A stretch of 64,000 bases of DNA from Bacteroidales bacterium (lineage in GTDB: Bacteria > Bacteroidota > Bacteroidia > Bacteroidales > UBA932): the NCBI GenBank assembly GCA_017443465.1, contig JAFRXO010000009.1, forward strand, positions 1 through 64,000. Reading direction: 5' to 3'. Positions within the stretch are counted from its first letter, which is position 1. Every line of letters starts with the position of its first letter. The notes under the pieces were generated by a model that was given only the letters and a program-made list of their open reading frames with translations, was not told the DNA's origin and made no database searches. The position numbers and the translations under genes are program-made. Below, one piece after another: positions 18,486 to 25,674 of this stretch.

Positions 18486-19796
18486 TTATCTAATCTGCTT
18501 CCCCGTTTTGAGGTCGTAAATCTTAGCCTCCAGAGTGAAGGTGTGGGGCTTCTGGCGATTGTCATAGCAGCCACGCTGCCAAAGGAGATAACGTCCGTTG
18601 TAGTCAACCAGCGGGCGGATGTTGCGTATGATGTTTTCTCCGACCTTTTCCTTGTGGAGGCATTTTTCCATTTTCCATTTATTGCCTTTGTACCTCCAGA
18701 GTTCGACATAGTCCGTCCCGTTGTCGGGAAGGCCGTCGTTACGGCATACCGCTACCCTGTCTTTGTCCAGGAAAGTCATCCCTCCGAGATAGACGGAGTT
18801 GTCCCAGAAAGGAAGGCCCCCTGCGGAGATGTCCTGGATGGAGCCGTTCCTGTAGATGAGATAGCGTGAATCCGTCTTTATATCTTTAGTGAATGAAGCC
18901 ACGGCGACGGCGCATTCAGCCATCGGAGAAGCCGCCACGTCGAAAAGACGCAGGACTTTCCCTTCTTCGTGCGGAAACAGTATGTCGAGATCAGTATAGT
19001 AAAAGCTCTCCCCGAGACGGGTGACTACGGTCTTACCGTCTTTGTTGTAGATGTTTCCGTCATTGAAATTGATGAAACCCATCCGGATGTTGCTGTCCGT
19101 GCTCTGCGTCGGATGTCCGTAGGCAATGACCCGGATAACTCCGTCGACATCGGTCACTTTCTGCATCTTTATGTAGTACCTCTTGTTGGTCGCGGATATG
19201 AATTCCGCGGGCACCGACCAGTGCACGAAGTCCTCCGAGCAAGTCCAGGCCCATTTGTATGTGCCCTGATGGGTCCTCGTGAATATGTAGTGCTTCCCAT
19301 TCATGAAGAAGTACTGGACATATGTCGTTGTGCCCACGAAGTCGATCGCGACGGCATCGTCGAATTCGTCGATGGATTCATATGATTTGGATATCCTGAC
19401 GAAAACCTGGTTCCCCTTGTCATGGCCGTTCGTATAGATGCAGCCCAGCCTCCTGTCCGGGAGCAGGACCACGACGCTGTTGTTGTGGTCGTCCAGCCAG
19501 GGCCCCTTTTTGAGGTGCATCTTCCTGAAGCTGCGGCTGGCCGCGTCGTATTCGGCGACCCCGGTATAGCCCCGTGCGGAAGTATAACCCCACCAGAGCT
19601 TTGACTTGTAGTCATCGGACGACCAGACCTGGGGTCCGAACCACCATGTCCAGGCCATGTCATCGATTCCGCTGACTTCCTGTGAATAATTGTAATCTAT
19701 GTCGGTAACTGTCGGCAGGCGTCCAACCTGGGAACGGCAGACAAACGGACAGAGAAGTAAAAGGGAAAATGCGGATATAATCTTCCTGATATTCAT
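18486..19796 (-). CDS. Secreted BNR-4 beta-propeller protein, putative polysaccharide lyase or rhamnosidase
   Basis: A 436-residue exported protein (signal MNIRKIISAFSLLLLCPFVCRS). It has the BNR-4 propeller features WWFGPQVWSS, SKLWWGYTSARGYTG and especially KGPWLDDHNNS near residue 110, followed by LPDRRLGCIYTNGHDKGNQVFVR. The Asp-Asp-His-Asn motif is shared by seven-bladed propeller carbohydrate enzymes such as the ulvan-lyase families PL24/PL25 and the rhamnohydrolase family GH145. I cannot tell which, or whether it is catalytic. It is the first gene of the minus-strand enzyme block, with its own -7 box at 19836-19843, and lies 10 bases before the GH28-like/GH105 fusion gene. Confidence 0.72.
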   Translation of the reverse strand: MNIRKIISAFSLLLLCPFVCRSQVGRLPTVTDIDYNYSQEVSGIDDMAWTWWFGPQVWSSDDYKSKLWWGYTSARGYTGVAEYDAASRSFRKMHLKKGPWLDDHNNSVVVLLPDRRLGCIYTNGHDKGNQVFVRISKSYESIDEFDDAVAIDFVGTTTYVQYFFMNGKHYIFTRTHQGTYKWAWTCSEDFVHWSVPAEFISATNKRYYIKMQKVTDVDGVIRVIAYGHPTQSTDSNIRMGFINFNDGNIYNKDGKTVVTRLGESFYYTDLDILFPHEEGKVLRLFDVAASPMAECAVAVASFTKDIKTDSRYLIYRNGSIQDISAGGLPFWDNSVYLGGMTFLDKDRVAVCRNDGLPDNGTDYVELWRYKGNKWKMEKCLHKEKVGENIIRNIRPLVDYNGRYLLWQRGCYDNRQKPHTFTLEAKIYDLKTGKQIR

Positions 19797-19835
19797 ATGT
19801 GGTTCCTATGTGTTTATAAATGGTTATATAGGGAA

Positions 19836-19843
19836 CAAATATA
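19836..19843 (-). promoter_or_regulatory. Promoter -7 box for the BNR-4/GH28-GH105/SGNH operon
   Basis: Minus strand TATATTTG fits TAnnTTTG. A near-consensus TTTC lies 19 bp upstream (19863-19866 on the plus strand), giving a plausible promoter 40 bases before the BNR-4 start. Confidence 0.5.
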
Positions 19844-19873
19844 ATGAAAAACACAGGTGAATGAAACTTTGTA

Positions 19874-19881
19874 TATATTTG
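19874..19881 (+). promoter_or_regulatory. Promoter -7 box for metY
   Basis: TATATTTG fits the Bacteroidota -7 consensus, 44 bases before the metY start and divergent from the BNR-4 promoter. The short leader contains a 6-bp hairpin (AGGCTG 19893-19898 with CAGCCT 19906-19911). I see no recognisable SAM riboswitch. Confidence 0.5.
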
Positions 19882-19925
19882 TATTTTGAAAAAGGCTGGG
19901 ACAATCAGCCTGAAATGAAGAAACT

Positions 19926-21194
19926 ATGAAGAAAGCGACACAATGCGTTCAGGCGGGCTACACGCCGGGAAAGGGCGAGCCGCGCCAGATTCCTATCATC
20001 CAGAGCACAACATTCAAATACGAGAACAGCGAACAGATGGGCCGTCTCTTCGACCTGGAGGACAACGGCTATTTCTATACTCGCCTTCAGAATCCGACCA
20101 ATGACATGGTCGCAGCGAGGATTGCAGCCCTGGAAGGCGGCGTGGGCGCCATGCTCACCTCTTCGGGACAGGCAGCTAACTTCTTCGCCTGCTTCAACAT
20201 ATGCGAATGCGGGGGGCACATCGTTTCTACCGCGGGAATCTACGGCGGTACTTTCAACCTTCTCGGCACTACGCTTAAGAAAATGGGCATAGATGTGACT
20301 TTCGTGGACCAGGAGGCTTCGGACGAGGTCCTGGAGAACGCCTTCCGTCCCAACACCAAGCTGGTCTTCACCGAGATGCTTTCGAATCCCGGTGTGCGCG
20401 TCCTGGATGTGGAGCGCTTTGCGAAACTGGCCCACAGTCACGGGGTGCCGCTGATTGTGGACAACACCTTCCCGACTCCTGTGAACTGCCGTCCCTTCGA
20501 ATGGGGAGCCGACATTGTCACCCATTCCACTACGAAATATATGGACGGGCACGGTGTGCAGGTCGGCGGAGTCCTTGTGGACAGCGGAAACTTCAACTGG
20601 GATGAGCACGCTGACAAGTTCCCGGGCCTCACACAGCCGGATCCTTCGTACCACGGGCTCACCTACACCAAGAAATTCGGGAAACTGGCATATATCACCA
20701 AGGCTACGAGCCAGCTGATGAGGGATCTGGGATCTATCCAGAGCCCGCAGAATGCATTCTATCTGGGCCTGGGGCTTCAGTCCCTGGATGTGCGTATGGA
20801 AAGGCATTGCAGTAACGCCCGCAAGGTGGCGGCCTTCCTGGATGAATGCCCTGCCATTAAATGGGTCATGTACCCGGACCTTCCTTCGGACCCGGATCAC
20901 GCCCTCCAGCAGAAATACCTCCCGAACGGCTCATGCGGTGTAATGGCTTTCGCCGTGAACGGGGACCGGGCATATGCCAACCGCTTCATAGATTCGCTGA
21001 AGCTGATTACCATTGAGACCCATGTGGCGGACTGCTATTCCTGCATACTCCACCCGGCATCCCACACCCACCGCCAGCTGTCTGACGAGCAATTGCTCGA
21101 AGCGGGCATTTCTCCGGAACTCATCCGCCTGTCCATAGGACTGGAGGATGTTGATGACATCATCGGGGACCTCCGCCAGGCACTGGGGGTGTAA
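19926..21194 (+). CDS. metY: O-acetylhomoserine sulfhydrylase (aminocarboxypropyltransferase)
   Basis: A 422-residue cytosolic PLP enzyme of the Cys/Met metabolism family that makes homocysteine from O-acetylhomoserine and sulfide. Diagnostic features are YTRLQNPTND near residue 50, SSGQAANFF near 80, the PLP-lysine segment STTKYMDGHG (Lys at about 204), and the C-terminal IETHVADCYSCILHPASHTH with RLSIGLEDVDDI. The length is typical of MetY and longer than cystathionine gamma-synthase. It stands alone on the plus strand between two glycan-enzyme genes on the minus strand, and interrupts the polysaccharide locus without an obvious functional link. Confidence 0.93.
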   Translation: MKKATQCVQAGYTPGKGEPRQIPIIQSTTFKYENSEQMGRLFDLEDNGYFYTRLQNPTNDMVAARIAALEGGVGAMLTSSGQAANFFACFNICECGGHIVSTAGIYGGTFNLLGTTLKKMGIDVTFVDQEASDEVLENAFRPNTKLVFTEMLSNPGVRVLDVERFAKLAHSHGVPLIVDNTFPTPVNCRPFEWGADIVTHSTTKYMDGHGVQVGGVLVDSGNFNWDEHADKFPGLTQPDPSYHGLTYTKKFGKLAYITKATSQLMRDLGSIQSPQNAFYLGLGLQSLDVRMERHCSNARKVAAFLDECPAIKWVMYPDLPSDPDHALQQKYLPNGSCGVMAFAVNGDRAYANRFIDSLKLITIETHVADCYSCILHPASHTHRQLSDEQLLEAGISPELIRLSIGLEDVDDIIGDLRQALGV

Positions 21195-21214
21195 ACTTCC
21201 TGATCCGGGCGGAA

Positions 21215-23194
21215 CTAATCATTGTACCCCGGAAGTACGGGAGGAACGTATCCGAGATCGACCTGGCTGATCCCGTCGGGGGACACTTTCAGCAGGATCG
21301 ATTCCATCGGCTTGAATTCCAGGGTGACACCTTCACTTTTCCCGTGATGGTTCACCGTGACCTGCCTTACGCTGCCCTCATCCTTGAAAGCGCAACCGTA
21401 TTCCATCGGGTAGGTCACGATATCGGTGTAGGGGTTGGCCAGGAAGATGTAGAGGTCGTCTCCGTCCTCACGGCACCAGAAGTCCGGGATGCTATCACCC
21501 TCGATGAGTCTCTTGGTGGAAATAATTGATGGCTCGGATGATACTGAAGGCTGGGCATAGAGTTCGTCCAGGAGTTTCCCATAGTTTTCGTGCTTGACTC
21601 TCCCTGGTTCCGAGGGCCTTTGTGCCAAGCAGACCGGCAGGCCGCTGCGGGCGAGGGAAAGGATGCTTTCCAATGAGGAATGATCCATGTACTCCACATC
21701 CACGTAAAGGGCGCGGAAGACTTCATCCCCGCAGTAAAGGGCTCCGTCTCTGTACTTGGCCGACTGAAGGAAATGGCCGTTGACCCAGAGGGGATTCATT
21801 CCCTTGAAGGCTTCAGGGGTTTCGACATAGCGCATTTCATATTCTCCGAGCGCCCATGCCATCTTGCTGGTAACTTCCTCAGGGTAAGCCCCTCCCATCC
21901 AGGCATCCTCCGTCGGGATGTAAACCGCGAGGTCACTGTAGGTGCGGCCCTTCCGCATGTAACTTGAGACGTCTGCCATGTAGCGGTTGAAGCTGGTGAG
22001 GGCATCTCCCGTGAGGTTGTCTTCGTCGCTGGTGCTGACCTGGCAGGTGGTGTAGAACCAATGGTCCTTATTGCCTATGCCGTTATATGGGAATCCGTGC
22101 CATATGATCTGGTTGGTTCCATTGGCAAAGAGGGCGTCGCAGACCAGTTTCAGGTCGGCGATCTGCTCCTCTCCCTGATGGGGGCTGTGTCCGTATCCGT
22201 CCTTGTACCTGAGGCCGGTCCACCCATACATGCACGTGAATGTCTCGGACGTAACGGCCTGCTTGCCGCCGAGGGCGGCCGCGGAGGCGACTATCCGGCT
22301 GAAGCACGGTTCGTAGAGGATGGCTTCGGTTTCCGGGATGTCGACGAGGGTGAAGGCGGTCAGGAGGTCTGTGGGCGCACCGCCGCACTGGGCCCTGGAG
22401 AAGGCTCCTTCCCTGCGGGCGTTTTCGGCGAACGGGCCGTAGAACTCACGCAAGACATAGCCAGACATGGTCTTCATGTAGTCGTAGCGGACGTCAGAGT
22501 TATCATCATCGTAGAGGGTCCTCGCTTCCATGAACGGTTCTATGGCATATCCGTGTTCTTTCTGGAATGTTTCTCCGAAGCCCTTGGTCCACAGGTATTC
22601 GGTTTCGACTTCCCAGGAATCTACGAAAAGACCGGAAGGAGACCCCGCATATGCCTTGCGCAAGCCTTTGTTCATCTTTTCGGCATATCTGTAGAACGCC
22701 TCCTTGTCGAGGTGGTTGAGGATCCTGGCCTCTTTCGGATGGTCCCATGTGTAGGGCCTTCGGGCTACTTCTACAGTGTCGAACCAGGTCCTGGTGCCGT
22801 CTCCTGCGGGCAGGTCCACATCGCTGAATGGCCAGAGTGTCCCATATGTGAAGTCGCATCCGAGTCCGAGGGAGTCCGCGACTTTCTTGGCATATATGAC
22901 TGGTTCGCTCCACTGCTCTGAAAGGAAGTCGGGGTGCGGCGTGTCCTTGGCGAGGAGCATGGGATAGACCCATGCGATCTCTACTCCGCCGAATTCGTGG
23001 TCGCGAAGCCATATGAGCTGGTCCCTGACTTCGGATTTGTCGATCTCGGAGGAGAACCACCACCAGCGGGTGTAGGGCTTGTGATTGCCGTAAAGGACCG
23101 GGTCGGTGTCAGTCTGGGTGGCCCGGCTGCAGGAAAGGATGGACAGGAGGGCGGCGAGGAGGCTGATGGTGACGAGGAGGTGTCTTGATTTCAT
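21215..23194 (-). CDS. GH106-like glycoside hydrolase lipoprotein, putative alpha-L-rhamnosidase
   Basis: A 659-residue lipoprotein (signal ends LLSILSC). It opens with PYTRWWWFSSEIDKSEVRDQ and LRDHEFGGVEIAWVYP, which resembles the first strand and helix of GH106 alpha-L-rhamnosidase TIM barrels. Later come GLFVDSWEVETEYLWTKGF, typical of that family's central acidic segment, and SETFTCMYGWTG. GH106 enzymes remove terminal alpha-L-rhamnose, for example from rhamnogalacturonan side chains. The protein is short for GH106 (many exceed 800 residues), so it may be a divergent branch or another TIM-barrel family. A -7 box lies at 23225-23232. Together with the GH105 and BNR-4 genes it points to a rhamnose-containing substrate. 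Confidence 0.68.
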   Translation of the reverse strand: MKSRHLLVTISLLAALLSILSCSRATQTDTDPVLYGNHKPYTRWWWFSSEIDKSEVRDQLIWLRDHEFGGVEIAWVYPMLLAKDTPHPDFLSEQWSEPVIYAKKVADSLGLGCDFTYGTLWPFSDVDLPAGDGTRTWFDTVEVARRPYTWDHPKEARILNHLDKEAFYRYAEKMNKGLRKAYAGSPSGLFVDSWEVETEYLWTKGFGETFQKEHGYAIEPFMEARTLYDDDNSDVRYDYMKTMSGYVLREFYGPFAENARREGAFSRAQCGGAPTDLLTAFTLVDIPETEAILYEPCFSRIVASAAALGGKQAVTSETFTCMYGWTGLRYKDGYGHSPHQGEEQIADLKLVCDALFANGTNQIIWHGFPYNGIGNKDHWFYTTCQVSTSDEDNLTGDALTSFNRYMADVSSYMRKGRTYSDLAVYIPTEDAWMGGAYPEEVTSKMAWALGEYEMRYVETPEAFKGMNPLWVNGHFLQSAKYRDGALYCGDEVFRALYVDVEYMDHSSLESILSLARSGLPVCLAQRPSEPGRVKHENYGKLLDELYAQPSVSSEPSIISTKRLIEGDSIPDFWCREDGDDLYIFLANPYTDIVTYPMEYGCAFKDEGSVRQVTVNHHGKSEGVTLEFKPMESILLKVSPDGISQVDLGYVPPVLPGYND

Positions 23195-23224
23195 TGAGTG
23201 GAGGTTTAGCAGTGGTTACTGATA

Positions 23225-23232
23225 CAAAGATA
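23225..23232 (-). promoter_or_regulatory. Probable -7 box for the GH106-like gene
   Basis: Minus strand TATCTTTG, 31 bases before the start codon; no convincing -33 box. It abuts the first copy of the 40-bp hairpin repeat. Confidence 0.4.
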
Positions 23233-23241
23233 GCAAAAGTT

Positions 23242-23281
23242 GGGATTCCGCTGCGCGGCCTGCGGCCGCTTGCGCTATCCC
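23242..23281. repeat. 40-bp GC-rich hairpin repeat, copy 1
   Basis: The unit starts GGGAT and ends ATCCC, with GCGGCC-TGC-GGCCGC at its centre, so it can fold into an imperfect hairpin. Copy 2 at 23363-23402 differs at one base (G/A at position 12). It is a REP-like intergenic element in the otherwise gene-poor interval 23195-23653. Confidence 0.75.
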
Positions 23282-23362
23282 GTTCCGCTCGCCGGGGGCC
23301 CTGCAAAGAAGGAATCAGTGGCACCTAGGCCACAAGTGGGGGGATTTCCCTTCCTCTCCTAA

Positions 23363-23402
23363 GGGATTCCGCTACGCGGCCTGCGGCCGCTTGCGCTATC
23401 CC
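23363..23402. repeat. 40-bp GC-rich hairpin repeat, copy 2
   Basis: This is 39/40 identical to copy 1 and begins 121 bp after it, in the same orientation. Immediately after it (23404-23420) is a separate perfect palindrome GCCCGCC-TGC-GGCGGGC. Both copies are followed within about 20 bp by TGCAAA, so the repeated module may be a little longer than 40 bp. Confidence 0.75.
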
Positions 23403-23435
23403 TGCCCGCCTGCGGCGGGCTTGCAAAAAGGCATC

Positions 23436-23471
23436 AAAAAACTGCGTTCAAGCAAGCTTGACGCAGTTTTT
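23436..23471 (-). terminator. Hairpin terminator after tRNA-Ser
   Basis: AAAACTGCGT(T)CAAGC pairs with GCTTGACGCAGTTTT across an AA loop, leaving A/T runs on both flanks. On the minus strand it lies 13 bases beyond the tRNA 3' end and ends in a T-tract, as expected for an intrinsic terminator; it may also work in the plus direction. Confidence 0.75.
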
Positions 23472-23483
23472 GCTACCTTTTTG

Positions 23484-23570
23484 CGGAGAGGAAGGGATTC
23501 GAACCCTTGATACGGTTACCCGTATGCAGGTTTAGCAAACCTGTGGTTTCAGCCACTCACCCACCTCTCC
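23484..23570 (-). tRNA. tRNA-Ser, anticodon GCU
   Basis: The 87-nt class II tRNA folds on the minus strand. The acceptor stem is GGAGAGG/CCTCTCC with discriminator G (usual for Ser). The anticodon loop is TTGCTAA in a CAGGT/ACCTG stem. A long variable arm (ATACGG with CCGTAT) and a T loop GGTTCGAATCC are present. It reads AGC/AGU codons. CCA is not encoded. A consensus promoter lies upstream (23600-23630) and a hairpin terminator downstream. Confidence 0.95.
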
Positions 23571-23599
23571 GGATGTGGTTCTGAAATCAGATAGGACTG

Positions 23600-23630
23600 C
23601 AAATATAAGAAGAATTTTCGGGAATGCAAA
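23600..23630 (-). promoter_or_regulatory. Consensus promoter of tRNA-Ser
   Basis: On the minus strand TTTG (23627-23630) and TATATTTG (23600-23607) are separated by exactly 19 bp, a full match to the Bacteroidota -33/-7 promoter. Transcription would begin about 25 bases before the mature tRNA. Confidence 0.75.
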
Positions 23631-23653
23631 GATTCCACCGAAATCCGGCCAGA

Positions 23654-25567
23654 TCAGCGGATTTCCGAAGCCATCACATTCGCCAGGCCTACGGCCTTCA
23701 GGGAAGACACCATAGACTCTGCGTCTGCCTTAGCCTCGAAAGGAGCTACGATGTACACCACCGAACCGTTCTCAACAACCCTGGCTATGTCAGCCTCTGT
23801 GTGCTGCCTGATCACGGACATCACAGCGTCGGAAAGCGACACTCCGTCCACCGGCCAGATCTTCACCTGCCACAGGGACCTGTTTGAACCTTCCATTGCA
23901 CGGGCCCTGTCGGTTGCAATCGGAGACCCGTCGTTGAAAGCCACTATGGAAGCGCTCCGGAATCCTGCCCTCTTGACCTGGTTCAGGCTCTGGAGACACT
24001 CCTTATAGGTCTTGAACAATCCTGCATAATAGGTGTAACGCAGCGATGCGCTCCTCTGCTCGAAAACAGGGGAAAGGCCCCTGAGCTGGCTCACGGTTGC
24101 ATGTGAAGCCGAAGAGAAAAGACGGATCTGGTACACCAGGCCTGTAGGAAGGGTGTTATCCTCGGCGAAGCGCCCCTCGGGAAGGACCTTGAAAGAATAG
24201 TCGAACACCGGTTTCGGCCGCTGGACCTTCATTTTCAGGCGTCCGCCCATGCGGTTCTTCGAGAATGCATATCCCGAAGAGGTCCCCACGACCTCCTTCT
24301 CCACCGTGGTCTGCACCTTGTCCGGATCGATAACCACTCCCTTGGTCAGAAAGTCCATCTCTATGATCTGCAGTTCCTTCGACGCTTTCGCAAGGGAGTC
24401 CTGAAGCAACGGCAGCCCCGCTTCCATTTCTATTACGCGCGCGATAAGGGCGTTCTTCTCATTCTGGTCCTCCGTCTTGGAAATAACCGCCCTCTGGGTA
24501 TCCATCCTCTTTCCATATGCATATATGGAGTCGCGGAGCATCCTGACCTGGGACATCTTCGCCATATAGCGTCTCGTGTCCTCATTCTCAGGCATTTCCT
24601 CAGAAACGGCGGATCCGTTGTCCATATGCGTCGGGTCGGAGGAAGGAGACAGCCGCGAGAGGTTCCTGAGCCTTTCCGGTGAGGTCTCGGCCCGCCTTAC
24701 AGGCATCGGATCGTACTCCAGCACATATACATAGACGCTGTCCGTTCCGGGACATTCGCGGTCCGAGGCGAACAGGGAATACTTCCCGTCCTCCGTATTG
24801 ATGAAAAGGTAGTCGTTATAAGGCGACGAATAAGGGAAGCCCAGGTTCACCGGGATGCCCCAGTCATGAGTCTCCCTGTCCCAGCGCGACACATATATGT
24901 CATATCCTCCCATTCCGTAAAGGCCTTCAGATGCGAAGTAGAGGGACTTTCCGTCGGGGCTCAGCATAGGCCAGATCTCGTTGGATGTCGAGGTGATCTG
25001 CTCGTTGATGAGTTCGGGTGCGGTCCACGCGGTGTCCAGGGAATGGGTGACATATATGTTGCGGATCCCGTCCTGGTCGTGAGTGGAATAATATATCGTA
25101 CGCGCGCCCTCGGGAACATATGTAGCGCTCACGGACCTGTCCTTGAGAGAATCCAGCGGATTGGGAAGGCTCCGCCATGACCGGTTCTCAAGCGGATAGA
25201 AAAGGAAAAAGTCACTGAGGGAGAAGCGTCTCTTCGCCACGACGACGGGATCGCTGCAATATTCTGTCATATTCAACCCGTTCTGGGCCAGGAGCATCCT
25301 TTCCTGCGCATCAACCCTGAACAGCGAATCCGGAGCGGAGGCGACGGCCTTCTGATATACTTCCAGCGCGGCGGCGAAATCATATGCCCGGCGGAGAGAA
25401 TCAGCACTGACGAGAAGCTGAGAAGGAGAAACCGCGACAGGCTCCGGCACGGAAACACGTTCCTCGGCAGGAACTGCAAGCGTGTCGGGAAGAGACTGTG
25501 CTCCGCACGGGAGAGCCGCCAGGAGGACGGCTGCGGCGATGGCATATGTCTTCAATACCCGTTTCAT
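23654..25567 (-). CDS. Exported PD40-repeat/SPOR-like envelope protein
   Basis: A 637-residue protein with a Sec signal (AIAAAVLLAALPCGAQS) and no lipobox Cys. A helical, possibly TPR-like segment lies near 50-110 (LRRAYDFAAALEVYQKA). PD40/TolB-type propeller repeats lie at about 150-275 (WPMLSPDGKSLYFAS, GYDIYVSRWD). A coiled coil occupies about 335-410, and two C-terminal SPOR-like segments start near 480 (LVYQIRLFSSAS, then LWQVKIWPVDG). The mix of PD40 repeats and SPOR-like folds suggests an envelope protein that contacts peptidoglycan, similar to OmpA-associated PD40 proteins of this phylum. I do not know a named homologue. It ends 83 bases from the tRNA-Ser 5' end and is divergent from secDF. 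Confidence 0.7.
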   Translation of the reverse strand: MKRVLKTYAIAAAVLLAALPCGAQSLPDTLAVPAEERVSVPEPVAVSPSQLLVSADSLRRAYDFAAALEVYQKAVASAPDSLFRVDAQERMLLAQNGLNMTEYCSDPVVVAKRRFSLSDFFLFYPLENRSWRSLPNPLDSLKDRSVSATYVPEGARTIYYSTHDQDGIRNIYVTHSLDTAWTAPELINEQITSTSNEIWPMLSPDGKSLYFASEGLYGMGGYDIYVSRWDRETHDWGIPVNLGFPYSSPYNDYLFINTEDGKYSLFASDRECPGTDSVYVYVLEYDPMPVRRAETSPERLRNLSRLSPSSDPTHMDNGSAVSEEMPENEDTRRYMAKMSQVRMLRDSIYAYGKRMDTQRAVISKTEDQNEKNALIARVIEMEAGLPLLQDSLAKASKELQIIEMDFLTKGVVIDPDKVQTTVEKEVVGTSSGYAFSKNRMGGRLKMKVQRPKPVFDYSFKVLPEGRFAEDNTLPTGLVYQIRLFSSASHATVSQLRGLSPVFEQRSASLRYTYYAGLFKTYKECLQSLNQVKRAGFRSASIVAFNDGSPIATDRARAMEGSNRSLWQVKIWPVDGVSLSDAVMSVIRQHTEADIARVVENGSVVYIVAPFEAKADAESMVSSLKAVGLANVMASEIR

Positions 25568-25583
25568 ATATGTTGTGGAACTG

Positions 25584-25591
25584 CAAAAATA
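25584..25591 (-). promoter_or_regulatory. Probable -7 box for the PD40/SPOR gene
   Basis: Minus strand TATTTTTG, 17 bases before the start codon; no clear -33 element. Confidence 0.4.
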
Positions 25592-25634
25592 CTAAATAAA
25601 AGGTAGAAAATTTCGTTATAAGAATAAAAAACAA

Positions 25635-25642
25635 TAAATTTG
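25635..25642 (+). promoter_or_regulatory. Probable -7 box for secDF
   Basis: TAAATTTG fits TAnnTTTG, with near-consensus TTTC at 25611-25614 (20-bp spacing). It lies 33 bases before the secDF start. Confidence 0.5.
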
Positions 25643-25674
25643 CAAGCTAAAGTTTAAAAACTAATATCTTTACA

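Noticed and set aside
18476..18709. N-terminal extension of 78 codons for the GH28-like/GH105 gene
   Set aside because: It overlaps the BNR-4 gene and would bury a clear lipoprotein signal peptide.
19893..19911. Hairpin in the metY leader as a SAM riboswitch
   Set aside because: The leader is too short and lacks the conserved SAM-I, SAM-II or SAM/SAH aptamer cores that I can recognise.
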